64,000 nucleotides of DNA from assembly GCF_036812735.1 (NCBI RefSeq), contig NZ_CP117523.1, positions 3,348,001 to 3,412,000 on the forward strand. Reading direction: 5' to 3'. This document shows, piece after piece, positions 1-8,516 of the stretch; the first letter of the stretch is position 1, and each line of letters begins with the position of its first letter. Made by a program: the position numbers and the translations under genes. The notes beneath the pieces are model-generated. The model saw only the letters and a list, made by a program, of their open reading frames with translations, had not been told where the DNA came from and ran no database searches. The DNA comes from Terrisporobacter glycolicus ATCC 14880 = DSM 1288 (GTDB lineage Bacteria > Bacillota > Clostridia > Peptostreptococcales > Peptostreptococcaceae).

Positions 1-30
1 TGTTTTAATTTAAACTTTTTATATCATAAA

Positions 31-1059
31 TTAATCAGCTATTACTTTTATCCAACCTTCTGGGGATTCTATTTTACCCATTTGTATTCCTGTTAATGTG
101 TCATATAACTTTTTACAAATTGGACCCATTTCAGTTGTTCCATTTGAGAAGCATATTACTTCATCCTTATAAGTTACTTTACCAACTGGTGATAATACTG
201 CTGCAGTTCCGCATAAAGCACATTCTGTAAAATCTTTTAATTCTTCTACATGTACTTCTCTTTCTTCAACTTCTAGTCCAAGGTATTCTTTTGCTACATG
301 CATTAAAGAACGACGTGTTATTGATGGTAGTATAGTATCAGATTTTGGTGTAACTATCTTTTTATCCTTTGTTACAAATATAAAATTTGCTCCACCTGTT
401 TCCTCAACTTTTGTTCTTGTTGCTGCATCTAGATACATATTTTCATCAAATCCATTTTCATGGGCAACTTGAAGTGCATGTAAACTCATAGCATAATTAA
501 GTCCTGCTTTTACATGACCTGTACCATGTGGTGCTGCTCTATCATAATCACTTACACATATACTAAGTGGCTTAACTCCGCCCTTAAAATATGGTCCAAC
601 AGGCGTTGTGAATACTCTGAATTGGAACTTTGTATCTGGTTTCACCCCTATAACTGATCCACTTCCAAATATATATGGTCTTATATATAATGTCCCCCCA
701 CTTCCAAATGGTGGTACAAAATCAATATTAGCCAACACAACTTGCTCTATAGCGTCTAAGAACTTTTCCTGCGATATTATTGGCATATGAAGTCTTCTTG
801 CTGAATCTGCCAAACGTTCAGCGTTAAGGTCCGGTCTAAATATAACTACCTTTCCATCTTCTGTTCTGTAAGCTTTTAAGCCTTCAAAACAAGTTTGTGC
901 ATATTGTAAAACCCCTGCACATTCATTAATTACAACATTTGAATCTTCTGTTAAAATTCCTTCATCCCAAGTTCCATGATCATAATTAGATACATATCTT
1001 TTAGCAGTTTGTCTATAATCAAACCCTAAGTTTTTCCAATCTAGATTTATATTTTCCAT
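31..1059 (-). CDS. ilvE: branched-chain amino acid aminotransferase
   Basis: PLP-dependent class IV aminotransferase that interconverts leucine, isoleucine and valine with their 2-oxo acids using glutamate/2-oxoglutarate in the cytosol. The 342-aa product has the full-length family layout: an N-terminal small domain with FEGLKAYRTEDGKVVIFRP, the Schiff-base lysine in HVKAGLNYA (about residue 184), then VEETGGANFIF and CGTAAVLSPVG near the C-terminus. I start it at the ATG at 1059 because AGGAGGGG lies 5 nt upstream; a longer open frame to 1107 has no ribosome binding site. It stands alone with no ilv/leu neighbours in view. Direction and substrate preference cannot be read from sequence. Confidence 0.95.
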   Translation of the reverse strand: MENINLDWKNLGFDYRQTAKRYVSNYDHGTWDEGILTEDSNVVINECAGVLQYAQTCFEGLKAYRTEDGKVVIFRPDLNAERLADSARRLHMPIISQEKFLDAIEQVVLANIDFVPPFGSGGTLYIRPYIFGSGSVIGVKPDTKFQFRVFTTPVGPYFKGGVKPLSICVSDYDRAAPHGTGHVKAGLNYAMSLHALQVAHENGFDENMYLDAATRTKVEETGGANFIFVTKDKKIVTPKSDTILPSITRRSLMHVAKEYLGLEVEEREVHVEELKDFTECALCGTAAVLSPVGKVTYKDEVICFSNGTTEMGPICKKLYDTLTGIQMGKIESPEGWIKVIAD

Positions 1060-1146
1060 GTTACCCCTCCTAAATCTATTTTTAAAGTCCTTTATATTAT
1101 AATACACCTAGCTTTTTAATACAATTTATAGATTTTTCAAAATAGA

Positions 1147-1176
1147 AAAAGGAATATTTATATAAATATTCCTTTT
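1147..1176 (-). terminator. hairpin terminator after the copper chaperone gene
   Basis: Perfect 14-bp inverted repeat (1147-1160 / 1163-1176) with a 2-nt loop. On the minus strand it is followed by a T-rich stretch, as expected for the end of the polA-to-chaperone run. Confidence 0.8.
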
Positions 1177-1224
1177 CATCAGATATAAATCATTTTATTT
1201 ATATCAATTTATCTAATTTTTAAT

Positions 1225-1437
1225 TTATTCTACACTTATTAAGTTAAAACCTAAATCTTCTATTAATTCTTTAACTTTTTCAATATCTACAGTATCATCC
1301 ATATCTACAACAGCATACTTTCCATCTAAATTAACTTCTATGACCTCTACCCCCGCAATATCTTCTGTTAGAACATCTTTTAAATTTGCCACACAATGGC
1401 TACATCTCATTCCTTCAATAGATAACTTTCTTTTCAT
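1225..1437 (-). CDS. heavy-metal-associated (CopZ-like) copper chaperone
   Basis: A 70-aa single HMA domain protein with the metal-binding motif GMRCSHC (two Cys spaced CxxC) at residues 9-15 and the beta-alpha-beta-beta-alpha-beta pattern of Atx1/CopZ proteins. Such proteins carry Cu(I) to P-type ATPases or repressors. Strong AGGAGG site before the ATG. It lies 26 nt downstream of the lipoprotein gene on the same strand and may be the last gene of that transcript, but there is no copA or csoR beside it, so its partner is unknown. Confidence 0.85.
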   Translation of the reverse strand: MKRKLSIEGMRCSHCVANLKDVLTEDIAGVEVIEVNLDGKYAVVDMDDTVDIEKVKELIEDLGFNLISVE

Positions 1438-1463
1438 GTAGTTATTCCTCCTGTTAAATTAGT

Positions 1464-3143
1464 TTATTTACTCATTTGTAAATTCGAAATTCCCTTATAA
1501 ATATCAAAATCGTTAGGATGAATAGTTCCTTCAAGCCTCTTATTAGATACTATAAAATTGTCTAATATTCCTAAAGATATAAATGAAGCTTTTTCAGCCA
1601 CATACTTTTGAATTTGGTCATATATTTTTTTAGTTTCATCCTCTGATTTAGAATTTCCTAAAGATTTAATATATGTTGATAGTTCCTTATCTTTTATATT
1701 GCATGATTCCAATATACCTCTAGCATCTGGAATACTTGATAAAGAGTAACCAACTACTGCTAAATCGTAGTTTTTAGAATCAATAGCTTTAGTTAAATCT
1801 TTTTCTTTTAATTCTTTTACTACACTCTTTATTCCTATTGAGGCTAAATTTTGTCTTATAATATTTGCTACCTTTATTCTTTCACCATTACTATCAGATA
1901 CTACTATGTTTAATTCTACTTTATTCAGTACTTCTTTCATTTCTTTTTTTGAAAGCTCCGAGTTAGGTGAAGCACCTGTAGAATTATCTTCTATTATACC
2001 TTGTAAGTTTTGCGAATTTTGTTTACTTGACTCAGCTTGTTTTTGTGATTCTAGAGATTCATTCGCTGATTTAAGTCCCTCAGTTAAATATTCTATTGCC
2101 TTTTCTTTATTAAATGCTAGGTTATTAATATTTTTATTGTAATATTTACTACTTGTATTAAGAGGGAAATATGATAAACTTGCATTACCTATATAAGCTT
2201 CTTTTAAAAGTTGTTCTCTATCTATGGCAGATATTATGGCTTTCCTAAAACTAACATTTTTTAGAAATTCATTATTATAATTAAATATAACCATTTCGTA
2301 ATCTCTACCTTCATAATCAGTGACATTAAACTCTTTCTTTTTCTCAAACTTGCTTAATTCTGATAAATCTATACTTGCAATATCACTATCTAATGCAAGC
2401 ACCATCTCTGTTTGTGATTCTTTATCTGGAACTAATTTTACAAATATTTCTTTTCTGTTTTCTGGTAAATTGTTGAAATATTTTTCATTTCTTTCAAGTA
2501 TAATATATTTTCTGTCCACATATTTTTTGATTTTATAAGGTCCATTTCCTAAAAGGTTGTATTTATACTGGCTTATCTCATCAGTTTTTAAATTACCTAA
2601 TCTTTCCTTTGAAACAATAGGGAACGTTAATTTGTCTATTGCAAAAGGATCATTTTCTTTCAAATTAATAGTAAAATTCTTGCTGTCACTTATATGTATT
2701 GATTGAATATTTTTTACTAAGTCTGAATAAGGACTATCCTTAGTTTTCTTGATTAAGTCAACTGTAAAGCTAACATCACTAGAAGTTACTTCCTTATTAT
2801 CGTGCCAAGCAGCATCAGAATTTAATTTAATATTTATACTTTTTCCATCTGAAGACTTTGTATATTTTTCAACTAACATTTGCTCCACATTGTAATTTTC
2901 ATCAATTTCAAATAAACCATCATAAATTAAATTCATTATATATCCTACTGATTTATCTTTGTTTAGTATTGGATTTATAGTAGTTGGAAACAACATTGTC
3001 AAATGAATGTAGTTAGATTCTTGAATGTTCAGCTCATTTATCTCATCATTATTTTTTTTATTTTCTTTTTCTTTAGCACATCCTACAGTTCCCAGAACTA
3101 TGGTTAAAACTATGGCTAGAAGTTTTATTAATTTTTTCTTCAT
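1464..3143 (-). CDS. ABC transporter substrate-binding lipoprotein, family 5 (OppA/DppA-like)
   Basis: 559-aa extracellular solute-binding protein of the peptide/nickel class. It begins with a lipoprotein signal peptide ending in the lipobox GTVGC (Cys near residue 22) and contains family-5 landmarks such as FPTTINPIL, YDGLFEIDENY, AAWHDNKEVTSSDVSFT and GNGPYKIKKY. A Ser/Gln/Asn-rich insertion lies at about residues 357-400. The start ATG overlaps the stop of the lytic transglycosylase gene by one base, so the two are translationally linked. No permease or ATPase genes adjoin it, so it either serves a transporter encoded elsewhere or has a non-transport role. The ligand is unknown. Confidence 0.85.
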   Translation of the reverse strand: MKKKLIKLLAIVLTIVLGTVGCAKEKENKKNNDEINELNIQESNYIHLTMLFPTTINPILNKDKSVGYIMNLIYDGLFEIDENYNVEQMLVEKYTKSSDGKSINIKLNSDAAWHDNKEVTSSDVSFTVDLIKKTKDSPYSDLVKNIQSIHISDSKNFTINLKENDPFAIDKLTFPIVSKERLGNLKTDEISQYKYNLLGNGPYKIKKYVDRKYIILERNEKYFNNLPENRKEIFVKLVPDKESQTEMVLALDSDIASIDLSELSKFEKKKEFNVTDYEGRDYEMVIFNYNNEFLKNVSFRKAIISAIDREQLLKEAYIGNASLSYFPLNTSSKYYNKNINNLAFNKEKAIEYLTEGLKSANESLESQKQAESSKQNSQNLQGIIEDNSTGASPNSELSKKEMKEVLNKVELNIVVSDSNGERIKVANIIRQNLASIGIKSVVKELKEKDLTKAIDSKNYDLAVVGYSLSSIPDARGILESCNIKDKELSTYIKSLGNSKSEDETKKIYDQIQKYVAEKASFISLGILDNFIVSNKRLEGTIHPNDFDIYKGISNLQMSK

Positions 3144-3700
3144 TAGTTCCTTCCTTCCTTGCTGTATAACATATTATATTGCTCATAATTTTTCTTTACT
3201 TTAATTACGTATTTATCAGTTTCAGAAAAAGGTATTGTGTGTAAGTTTTCTCCGTCCTTACTAAACTCTTCGTCTGACAGCCATTTTCTTACATTACCAG
3301 AACCACCATTATATGCTGCAACTACTAAGTCAGTTTTGCCAAATTCTTTGTATAAAGTGTTAAGATACCAACAGCCTATTCTTATGTTAGTTTCTGGATC
3401 ATATACATCTATATCATCATTTAACTCTAATTGTTCTATTGCCCAATCTCTTGTAATATCCGCAATTTGCATCAAACCTTTTGCACCTCTACGTGATAGT
3501 GCTTCTTCATTAAATTTACTTTCTGCTTTTATAATACTATAAACTAAATTTTCATCTAGATTATATTCTTTTGCATATTTTTCCACATACACAGAATACT
3601 TTTTAGGGTAGATTAAAGTTTTTATTCTACCCCCTTCTAAATAAATTGCTCCGCCTAAGATTATAATAACAGATAAGATTATAATACTCTTCTTATTCAC
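3143..3700 (-). CDS. membrane-anchored SLT-type lytic transglycosylase
   Basis: 185-aa protein with one N-terminal membrane segment (about residues 4-21) and a Slt70/MltC-like catalytic domain. It cleaves peptidoglycan glycan strands to form 1,6-anhydromuramic ends. The catalytic Glu is in AESKF (Glu60), followed by the family motifs RRGAKGLMQI, NIRIGCWYLN and VAAYNGGSGNVRKWL. The gene overlaps the 3' end of coaE by 8 nt and the next lipoprotein gene by 1 nt, so it sits in a compact operon with polA and coaE. The domain assignment is firm; the cellular role is inferred. Confidence 0.9.
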   Translation of the reverse strand: MNKKSIIILSVIIILGGAIYLEGGRIKTLIYPKKYSVYVEKYAKEYNLDENLVYSIIKAESKFNEEALSRRGAKGLMQIADITRDWAIEQLELNDDIDVYDPETNIRIGCWYLNTLYKEFGKTDLVVAAYNGGSGNVRKWLSDEEFSKDGENLHTIPFSETDKYVIKVKKNYEQYNMLYSKEGRN

Positions 3701-4295
3701 TCCAATTCTCCTTTATATACTTCAAAAATATAAAAGCCTTTTTCTTCAACTCGTCAATTGTACCTGAATTATCTATTATATAATCTGCATATTTCGCCTT
3801 ATTTTCTTGACTCATTTGAGATTTAATTCTACTAAGTGCCTCCTCAGTAGAACAATTATCTCTATTTTTTATTCTTTCAATTTGTATATCTTCATTACAA
3901 GTAACTACCAGTAATTTATCAACAAAATTTAAATAATCTGACTCAACAAGTAGGGCTGCATCTAGTATTACTATTTTTTTATTTTGATTTTTATACTCAT
4001 CAATTTGATTACTTACATTTTGCCTTATCAGTGGATGAGTTAATTTGTTAAGTTGAATTAGCTTTTCATTATCATTAAAAACTATTCTTCCTAAAGCCTT
4101 TCTATTTAAAGAACCATCATGATTTTTTATATGATCTCCGAAAGTCTCATATACTTTCTTAAGTAATTTTTCATCATCATAAATTTGTCGTGCAATAATA
4201 TCTGCATCAACTATATCTATATTTTCCTCAATAAATATTGTAGACAAACTACTTTTTCCACATCCAATATTCCCAGTTAATCCTAAAATAAGCAT
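3693..4295 (-). CDS. coaE: dephospho-CoA kinase
   Basis: 200-aa P-loop kinase catalysing the last step of coenzyme A synthesis, the ATP-dependent phosphorylation of the 3'-OH of dephospho-CoA. The Walker A motif GNIGCGKS spans residues 8-15; VDADIIARQIYDD and SDYLNFVDKLLVVTC are typical CoaE signatures and the length is normal. It sits 8 nt after polA on the same strand, an arrangement common in Firmicutes, and overlaps the transglycosylase gene. Confidence 0.95.
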   Translation of the reverse strand: MLILGLTGNIGCGKSSLSTIFIEENIDIVDADIIARQIYDDEKLLKKVYETFGDHIKNHDGSLNRKALGRIVFNDNEKLIQLNKLTHPLIRQNVSNQIDEYKNQNKKIVILDAALLVESDYLNFVDKLLVVTCNEDIQIERIKNRDNCSTEEALSRIKSQMSQENKAKYADYIIDNSGTIDELKKKAFIFLKYIKENWSE

Positions 4296-4303
4296 ATTTT
4301 CAC

Positions 4304-6958
4304 CTACTTAGTTTCATACCAAGAATCACCAACATTTAAATCCACATCTAAATGTACTTGTAAATTAACTGCTGATTCCATTTCTTCTTTTACTATTTTA
4401 CTAACTTTATCTATTTCTTCTTCTACTGCCTCAACTATAAGTTCATCGTGTACTTGTAATATTAGTTTTGATTTAAGTTGCTCGTCTTTTAATCTATTAT
4501 ATACATTTACCATAGCTATTTTTATTATATCAGCTGCACTTCCTTGGATAGGAGCATTCATAGCAAATCTTTCACCTTGTTTTCTCACCATAAAATTACT
4601 TGAATTTATTTCTGGTATGTATCTTCTTCTATTAAACTCAGTTAGCACATAGCCTTTTTCTTTTGCTTGTTCAATAACTTTGTCCATAAAATCTTTTATG
4701 CTAGAGTAATTTGCAAAATAACTTTCTATATAAGCCTTGGCTTTTGCCACAGGTATATTTAAATCTTGTGATAAACCAAAATCTGTTTTACCATAAACTA
4801 TACCAAAGTTTATAGCTTTTGCTTCACTTCTTTGTGTAGAGTTAACTTCATTTACATCTATGTTAAATATTTGTGATGCTGTTTTTGAGTGAATATCTAT
4901 ATGATTTTGGAATGCTTCTATCATATGCTCGTCACCACTCATATGAGCTAGTACTCTAAGTTCTACCTGAGAGTAATCTGCATCTACAAGTTTTGAATTT
5001 TCATCAGCAATAAATACTTTCCTTATTTCTCTACCCATTTCTGTTTTAACAGGTATATTTTGTAGATTTGGCTCCGTAGAAGATATTCTTCCTGTAGTTG
5101 TTATTGTTTGATTAAATGAAGAATGAATTCTACCACTTATTGGATTGATTATATTACTTAATCCTTCCACATATGTTGAATTTAGCTTAACTATTTGTCT
5201 ATATTCAGTAATTTTGTCTATTATCTCATGTTTATCTCTAAGTTTTTCTAATACATCTGCATTTGTAGAGTATCCTGTTTTTGTTTTCTTAATTACTGGT
5301 AATTCTAGCTTTTCAAATAATATGACTCCCAATTGTTTTGGTGAATTTATATTGAATTTTTCCCCAGCAAGTGAGAATATTTCTTCTTCTAAGTTTACAA
5401 TTATGTTTTTAAACTTATCTCCAAGTTCTCTTAATTGATTTTTGTCAACTTCAATACCATAATACTCCATAGATCCTAATACTTCTACCAATGACATTTC
5501 AACATCGTAGAATAAGTATTCCATTTCCATATCTTTAAATGTTTTCTCCATAATTGGATATACATTATAAACTATATTTATCACTTCTCCAAAATATATA
5601 CTCAGTTCTTCCATATCTAAGTCTTGGAATTTCTTAGCTTTAGCACCTTTTCCTAAGATTTCTTCTTCAGATTTTATTTTTTTAGTTAAATATTTCATTG
5701 CTATATCACTGCATTCATAAGAAGTAGATGATTTTGAATCTATTAAATATTCTCCTATTGCTATATCAAAGAAAATATTATTCATTTCCATATTATATGG
5801 TTTGAAAGCTAAATAATCATCTTTTAAATTGTAACCTATTTTCTTAATTTCTTCATTGGAAATTATATCTTTTATTAATTCCAATTCTTCACCATTTAAG
5901 TAATAAATATCATTTCCATTTGAACTTACAAATACATATAATATATTCTTATCTAATATGTTACCCAATTTTTTTACAGTTTTTATAAATAACTTATTTG
6001 TTTTTTCAAGCTCATTTTTAAATTCTTCAACATTATCTAAATGGTTAATATTTAGCTCTATTTTTTCTTCTACAGCAGATTCTTCACTGCCACCGTCCAT
6101 AGATAGAACTTGCTTTATTAATGTATTAAATCCAAATTTTTTGAACTCTTCTATTACAGCATTTTTATCATATTCTCCAAAAGATAATTCCTCTAAACTT
6201 ACTTCAATAGGTACATCTCTTATAATTGTAGCAAGTTTTTTACTAAATACAGCTTGCTCTTTGTTTTCTTCTATTTTTTTCTTAACACTACCTTTTAGTT
6301 GTTCAGTGTTTTCTATTAAATTCTCCACAGAAGAAAATTCTTTTATAAGTTTTATACCTGTTTTTTCTCCTATTCCTGGAACCCCTGGTATATTGTCTGA
6401 TTTATCTCCCATTAATCCTTTTAAATCTATAAATTGTGTAGGAGTCATCTCATATCTTTCTATAACTGAATCATAGTTGTATTCTTCAACTTCTCCAACA
6501 CCTTTTTTAGTTATTAATGTAGTTGTTTTGTTTGATGCAAGTTGTATAGCATCTTTATCTCCTGTAACTATGTATACCTTAAAGTCGTTATCTTCTCCCA
6601 TTTTTGAAACTGTACCAATTAAATCATCAGCCTCATATCCTGCCATTTCCATTCTGTGAATGTTGAATGTATCTAATAATTCTTTTAGTGGCTCTAATTG
6701 TTGACCAAGTTCATCTGGCATTTTCTTTCTTCCTGCTTTGTAGTCAGCAAATTCCTTATGTCTAAATGTTGGCGCTTTCATATCAAAAGCAACACTTATG
6801 TGAGTTGGTTTATAATCATCTATTATTTTAAATAACATTCTAGTAAAACCATATATGGCATTAGTATGTAATCCTTCGCTGCTAGTCATATCCGGTAATG
6901 CATAAAATGCTCTATTTATTATCGAGTTTCCATCTATAATTATTAATCTTTTGTCCAA
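4304..6958 (-). CDS. polA: DNA polymerase I
   Basis: 884-aa family A polymerase for Okazaki fragment maturation and repair. Domain order: 5'-nuclease about 1-290 (IIDGNSIINRAFYA, GYEADDLIGT, GDKSDNIPGVPGIG), a 3'-5' exonuclease-like domain about 310-490, and the polymerase domain about 500-884 with motif A (DADYSQVELR), motif B (RSEAKAINFGIVYG) and motif C (LQVHDELIVEA). The exonuclease domain lacks a recognisable DxE motif (KLFIKTVKK is found instead), so proofreading is probably absent, as in other Firmicute PolA proteins. I choose the TTG at 6958 because AGGAGTG precedes it by about 6 nt; an open frame extending to 7048 has no credible site. Confidence 0.95.
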   Translation of the reverse strand: MDKRLIIIDGNSIINRAFYALPDMTSSEGLHTNAIYGFTRMLFKIIDDYKPTHISVAFDMKAPTFRHKEFADYKAGRKKMPDELGQQLEPLKELLDTFNIHRMEMAGYEADDLIGTVSKMGEDNDFKVYIVTGDKDAIQLASNKTTTLITKKGVGEVEEYNYDSVIERYEMTPTQFIDLKGLMGDKSDNIPGVPGIGEKTGIKLIKEFSSVENLIENTEQLKGSVKKKIEENKEQAVFSKKLATIIRDVPIEVSLEELSFGEYDKNAVIEEFKKFGFNTLIKQVLSMDGGSEESAVEEKIELNINHLDNVEEFKNELEKTNKLFIKTVKKLGNILDKNILYVFVSSNGNDIYYLNGEELELIKDIISNEEIKKIGYNLKDDYLAFKPYNMEMNNIFFDIAIGEYLIDSKSSTSYECSDIAMKYLTKKIKSEEEILGKGAKAKKFQDLDMEELSIYFGEVINIVYNVYPIMEKTFKDMEMEYLFYDVEMSLVEVLGSMEYYGIEVDKNQLRELGDKFKNIIVNLEEEIFSLAGEKFNINSPKQLGVILFEKLELPVIKKTKTGYSTNADVLEKLRDKHEIIDKITEYRQIVKLNSTYVEGLSNIINPISGRIHSSFNQTITTTGRISSTEPNLQNIPVKTEMGREIRKVFIADENSKLVDADYSQVELRVLAHMSGDEHMIEAFQNHIDIHSKTASQIFNIDVNEVNSTQRSEAKAINFGIVYGKTDFGLSQDLNIPVAKAKAYIESYFANYSSIKDFMDKVIEQAKEKGYVLTEFNRRRYIPEINSSNFMVRKQGERFAMNAPIQGSAADIIKIAMVNVYNRLKDEQLKSKLILQVHDELIVEAVEEEIDKVSKIVKEEMESAVNLQVHLDVDLNVGDSWYETK

Positions 6959-7188
6959 GTTTATCACTCCTATATTTTTCAATATTATATATTTATATAC
7001 CTTATTATATACCCATATATTATTATTTAATAATACCACAATAATCAAATTATATTAAGGTGTTTAATAAGAAAATCACCTTATCTTCATAATTATTAAT
7101 TTTATATATTTCATATGCATTCTTATATATACTTTACTTTTTTAAGTATCTTAAAACATTTTTATTATAATTAAATATTTCTTTAGAC

Positions 7189-7217
7189 TTGATTTTAATT
7201 TAAGTCTTTGTTATAAT
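7189..7217 (+). promoter_or_regulatory. SigA-type promoter of tRNA-Leu
   Basis: TTGATT (7189-7194), 17-nt spacer, perfect TATAAT (7212-7217), ending 13 nt before the mature tRNA 5' end. Confidence 0.8.
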
Positions 7218-7230
7218 TTAGTAATAATAC

Positions 7231-7316
7231 GCCGGATTGGTGGAATGGCAGACGCGACGGACTCAAAATCCGTTGGTAGCAATACCGTGTGGGTTCGAGT
7301 CCCACATCCGGCACCA
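7231..7316 (+). tRNA. tRNA-Leu (anticodon CAA)
   Basis: Complete class II tRNA with a 7-bp acceptor stem (GCCGGAT / ATCCGGC), discriminator A, encoded CCA (7314-7316), long variable arm, GTTCGAGTC T-loop and anticodon loop CTCAAAA, giving anticodon CAA that reads UUG. Single tRNA gene with its own promoter and terminator. Confidence 0.97.
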
Positions 7317-7320
7317 ATTA

Positions 7321-7364
7321 AAAAGTAGTTACTAAGAATTTTTCTTTAGTAACTACTTTTTTTA
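7321..7364 (+). terminator. terminator of tRNA-Leu
   Basis: Perfect 15-bp inverted repeat (7321-7335 / 7346-7360) followed by a T run on the plus strand. It may also serve the minus-strand DUF1848 remnant that ends at 7365. Confidence 0.85.
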
Positions 7365-8111
7365 TTAAAAAAATGAAATTTGATTATCAATATAACTATG
7401 TTGAATAGCCTCTTTAACAATATCACCTTCCATAGAATTTCCAATCAAAAACGGTGAGTTTTTATCATGCTTTCTAAAGTTATCCCTCACAATATCTTTA
7501 CTATAATTAGCATAACAATACAAACATCCATGATAACAAGTATTGTACATACCTATATCGTTTCCAAGCAAGCAGTCACAACTTTCTCTACTTCCCTTCT
7601 TCTTAGGTACTTTCAAATTACTATGTATTGCCCTCTCTAATACAGGTTGTGTCATACAACCACTACAGTTCACACCAAATTTCGCTAATTCATATCCTTC
7701 TGCACAAGTTTTTATCTTTATATTATTTTTATTGCCAATATCCACAAATTCCCTTCCTATAATCTCCCGTTCTTCTTTTGATACTTCTCTAACCCCATTA
7801 AAATTACGCTTTGTTTTTTCATATAAATCTACAAAACTAATAATACATTCCCCAGTATATCCAGAAAGACTAGCTGCTATTTTTTCAAAGTTTTCAATAT
7901 GGCTATTCAAATTATATTTCTCTGAAATAAAAATAGGATCGTATCTCCATACAGTTTTCTCTGAACGTATGGTTGATGACAATTGCCTAAAACTTTTTAT
8001 TACTATTTCTTTGTTTGGTACATTAGGTTCTATGTCCTTATCATAAGGAGTTATTGTAACAAACCAAAATTGCCCAAATTCTTTTATTTCTATCTTACCC
8101 CTACTTACACT
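7365..8111 (-). pseudogene. DUF1848 family protein, 5' truncated / internally deleted
   Basis: The frame encodes a good match to the C-terminal two thirds of DUF1848 proteins: FWFVTITPYDKDIEPN, VWRYDPIF and a terminal radical-SAM-like C-x3-C-x2-C (CYHGCLYC). Reading upstream of the first possible start (a TTG at 7982) the family sequence continues without interruption for 43 codons to an in-frame TGA at 8112-8114, and that stretch holds no ATG, GTG or TTG. The first residues of it read SVSR and then jump to the FGQFWF block, as if the usual 60-80 residues between the N-terminal SVSR-type motif and that block were deleted. I therefore call it a pseudogene; a TTG-started 205-aa remnant could still be translated. 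Confidence 0.75.
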
Positions 8112-8118
8112 TCATAAT

Positions 8119-8376
8119 CTATTTGTTTTGAATTAAATTTACAAATGCTTGATGAACTCCTGTACTTGCGAGTCCTGAAAACATACCACCTAATATTACA
8201 TCTGCAGTTACACTCTTGTTTATCCATATATTCAATATACAACCTGTTACTGCCATTATTAACGGTATGTACTTATTTGGTATAAAGTTTAAGCTACTTT
8301 TTATTATATAACCTAAACACAGACATATACCAACAATTACTAAAACTAAATAATCATTTAAAAATCCTAAGTCCAT
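8119..8376 (-). CDS. small holin-like membrane protein (phage holin 5 / A118-type)
   Basis: 85-aa protein with two or three hydrophobic segments (about 8-26, 36-52 and a weaker one at 58-76) and the ending GLASTGVHQAF typical of A118-like holins. Holins permeabilise the membrane to release endolysins or, in clostridia, some secreted proteins. Excellent AAGGAGGT site 8 nt before the ATG. No endolysin or any other phage gene is nearby, so it is either a domesticated gene or a relic. Family assignment is from recognisable pattern, not from a search. Confidence 0.7.
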   Translation of the reverse strand: MDLGFLNDYLVLVIVGICLCLGYIIKSSLNFIPNKYIPLIMAVTGCILNIWINKSVTADVILGGMFSGLASTGVHQAFVNLIQNK

Positions 8377-8430
8377 AGTATTACCTCCTTAAATTTTTCC
8401 TTATAATATATTACTATTATAAGAACTAAA

Positions 8431-8463
8431 AAAGACTAAAGGAATTAATCTCCTTTAGCCTTT
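8431..8463 (-). terminator. terminator of the chemotaxis receptor gene
   Basis: 13-bp stem with one G-U pair (8431-8443 / 8451-8463); on the minus strand it is followed by six T residues. Confidence 0.8.
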
Positions 8464-8516
8464 TAAATTTCTATTTATTTAAAACTTAACTAAAAATAAT
8501 TTACTTTATATTTATG

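Noticed and set aside
31-1107. Longer ilvE start at 1107
   Set aside because: The extra 16 residues have no ribosome binding site and are unlike the family; AGGAGGGG marks the ATG at 1059.
1906-2538. Plus-strand open frames inside the lipoprotein gene
   Set aside because: Antisense shadows of a well-supported gene, no ribosome binding site, Ser/Leu/Phe-rich nonsense composition.
6959-7230. Small ORFs in the polA leader region
   Set aside because: Very AT-rich, no start with a ribosome binding site; only a weak 6-bp hairpin at about 7057-7082.
8119-8376. Prophage region around the holin
   Set aside because: No integrase, structural, lysin or attachment-site features on either side; flanks are ordinary chromosomal genes.
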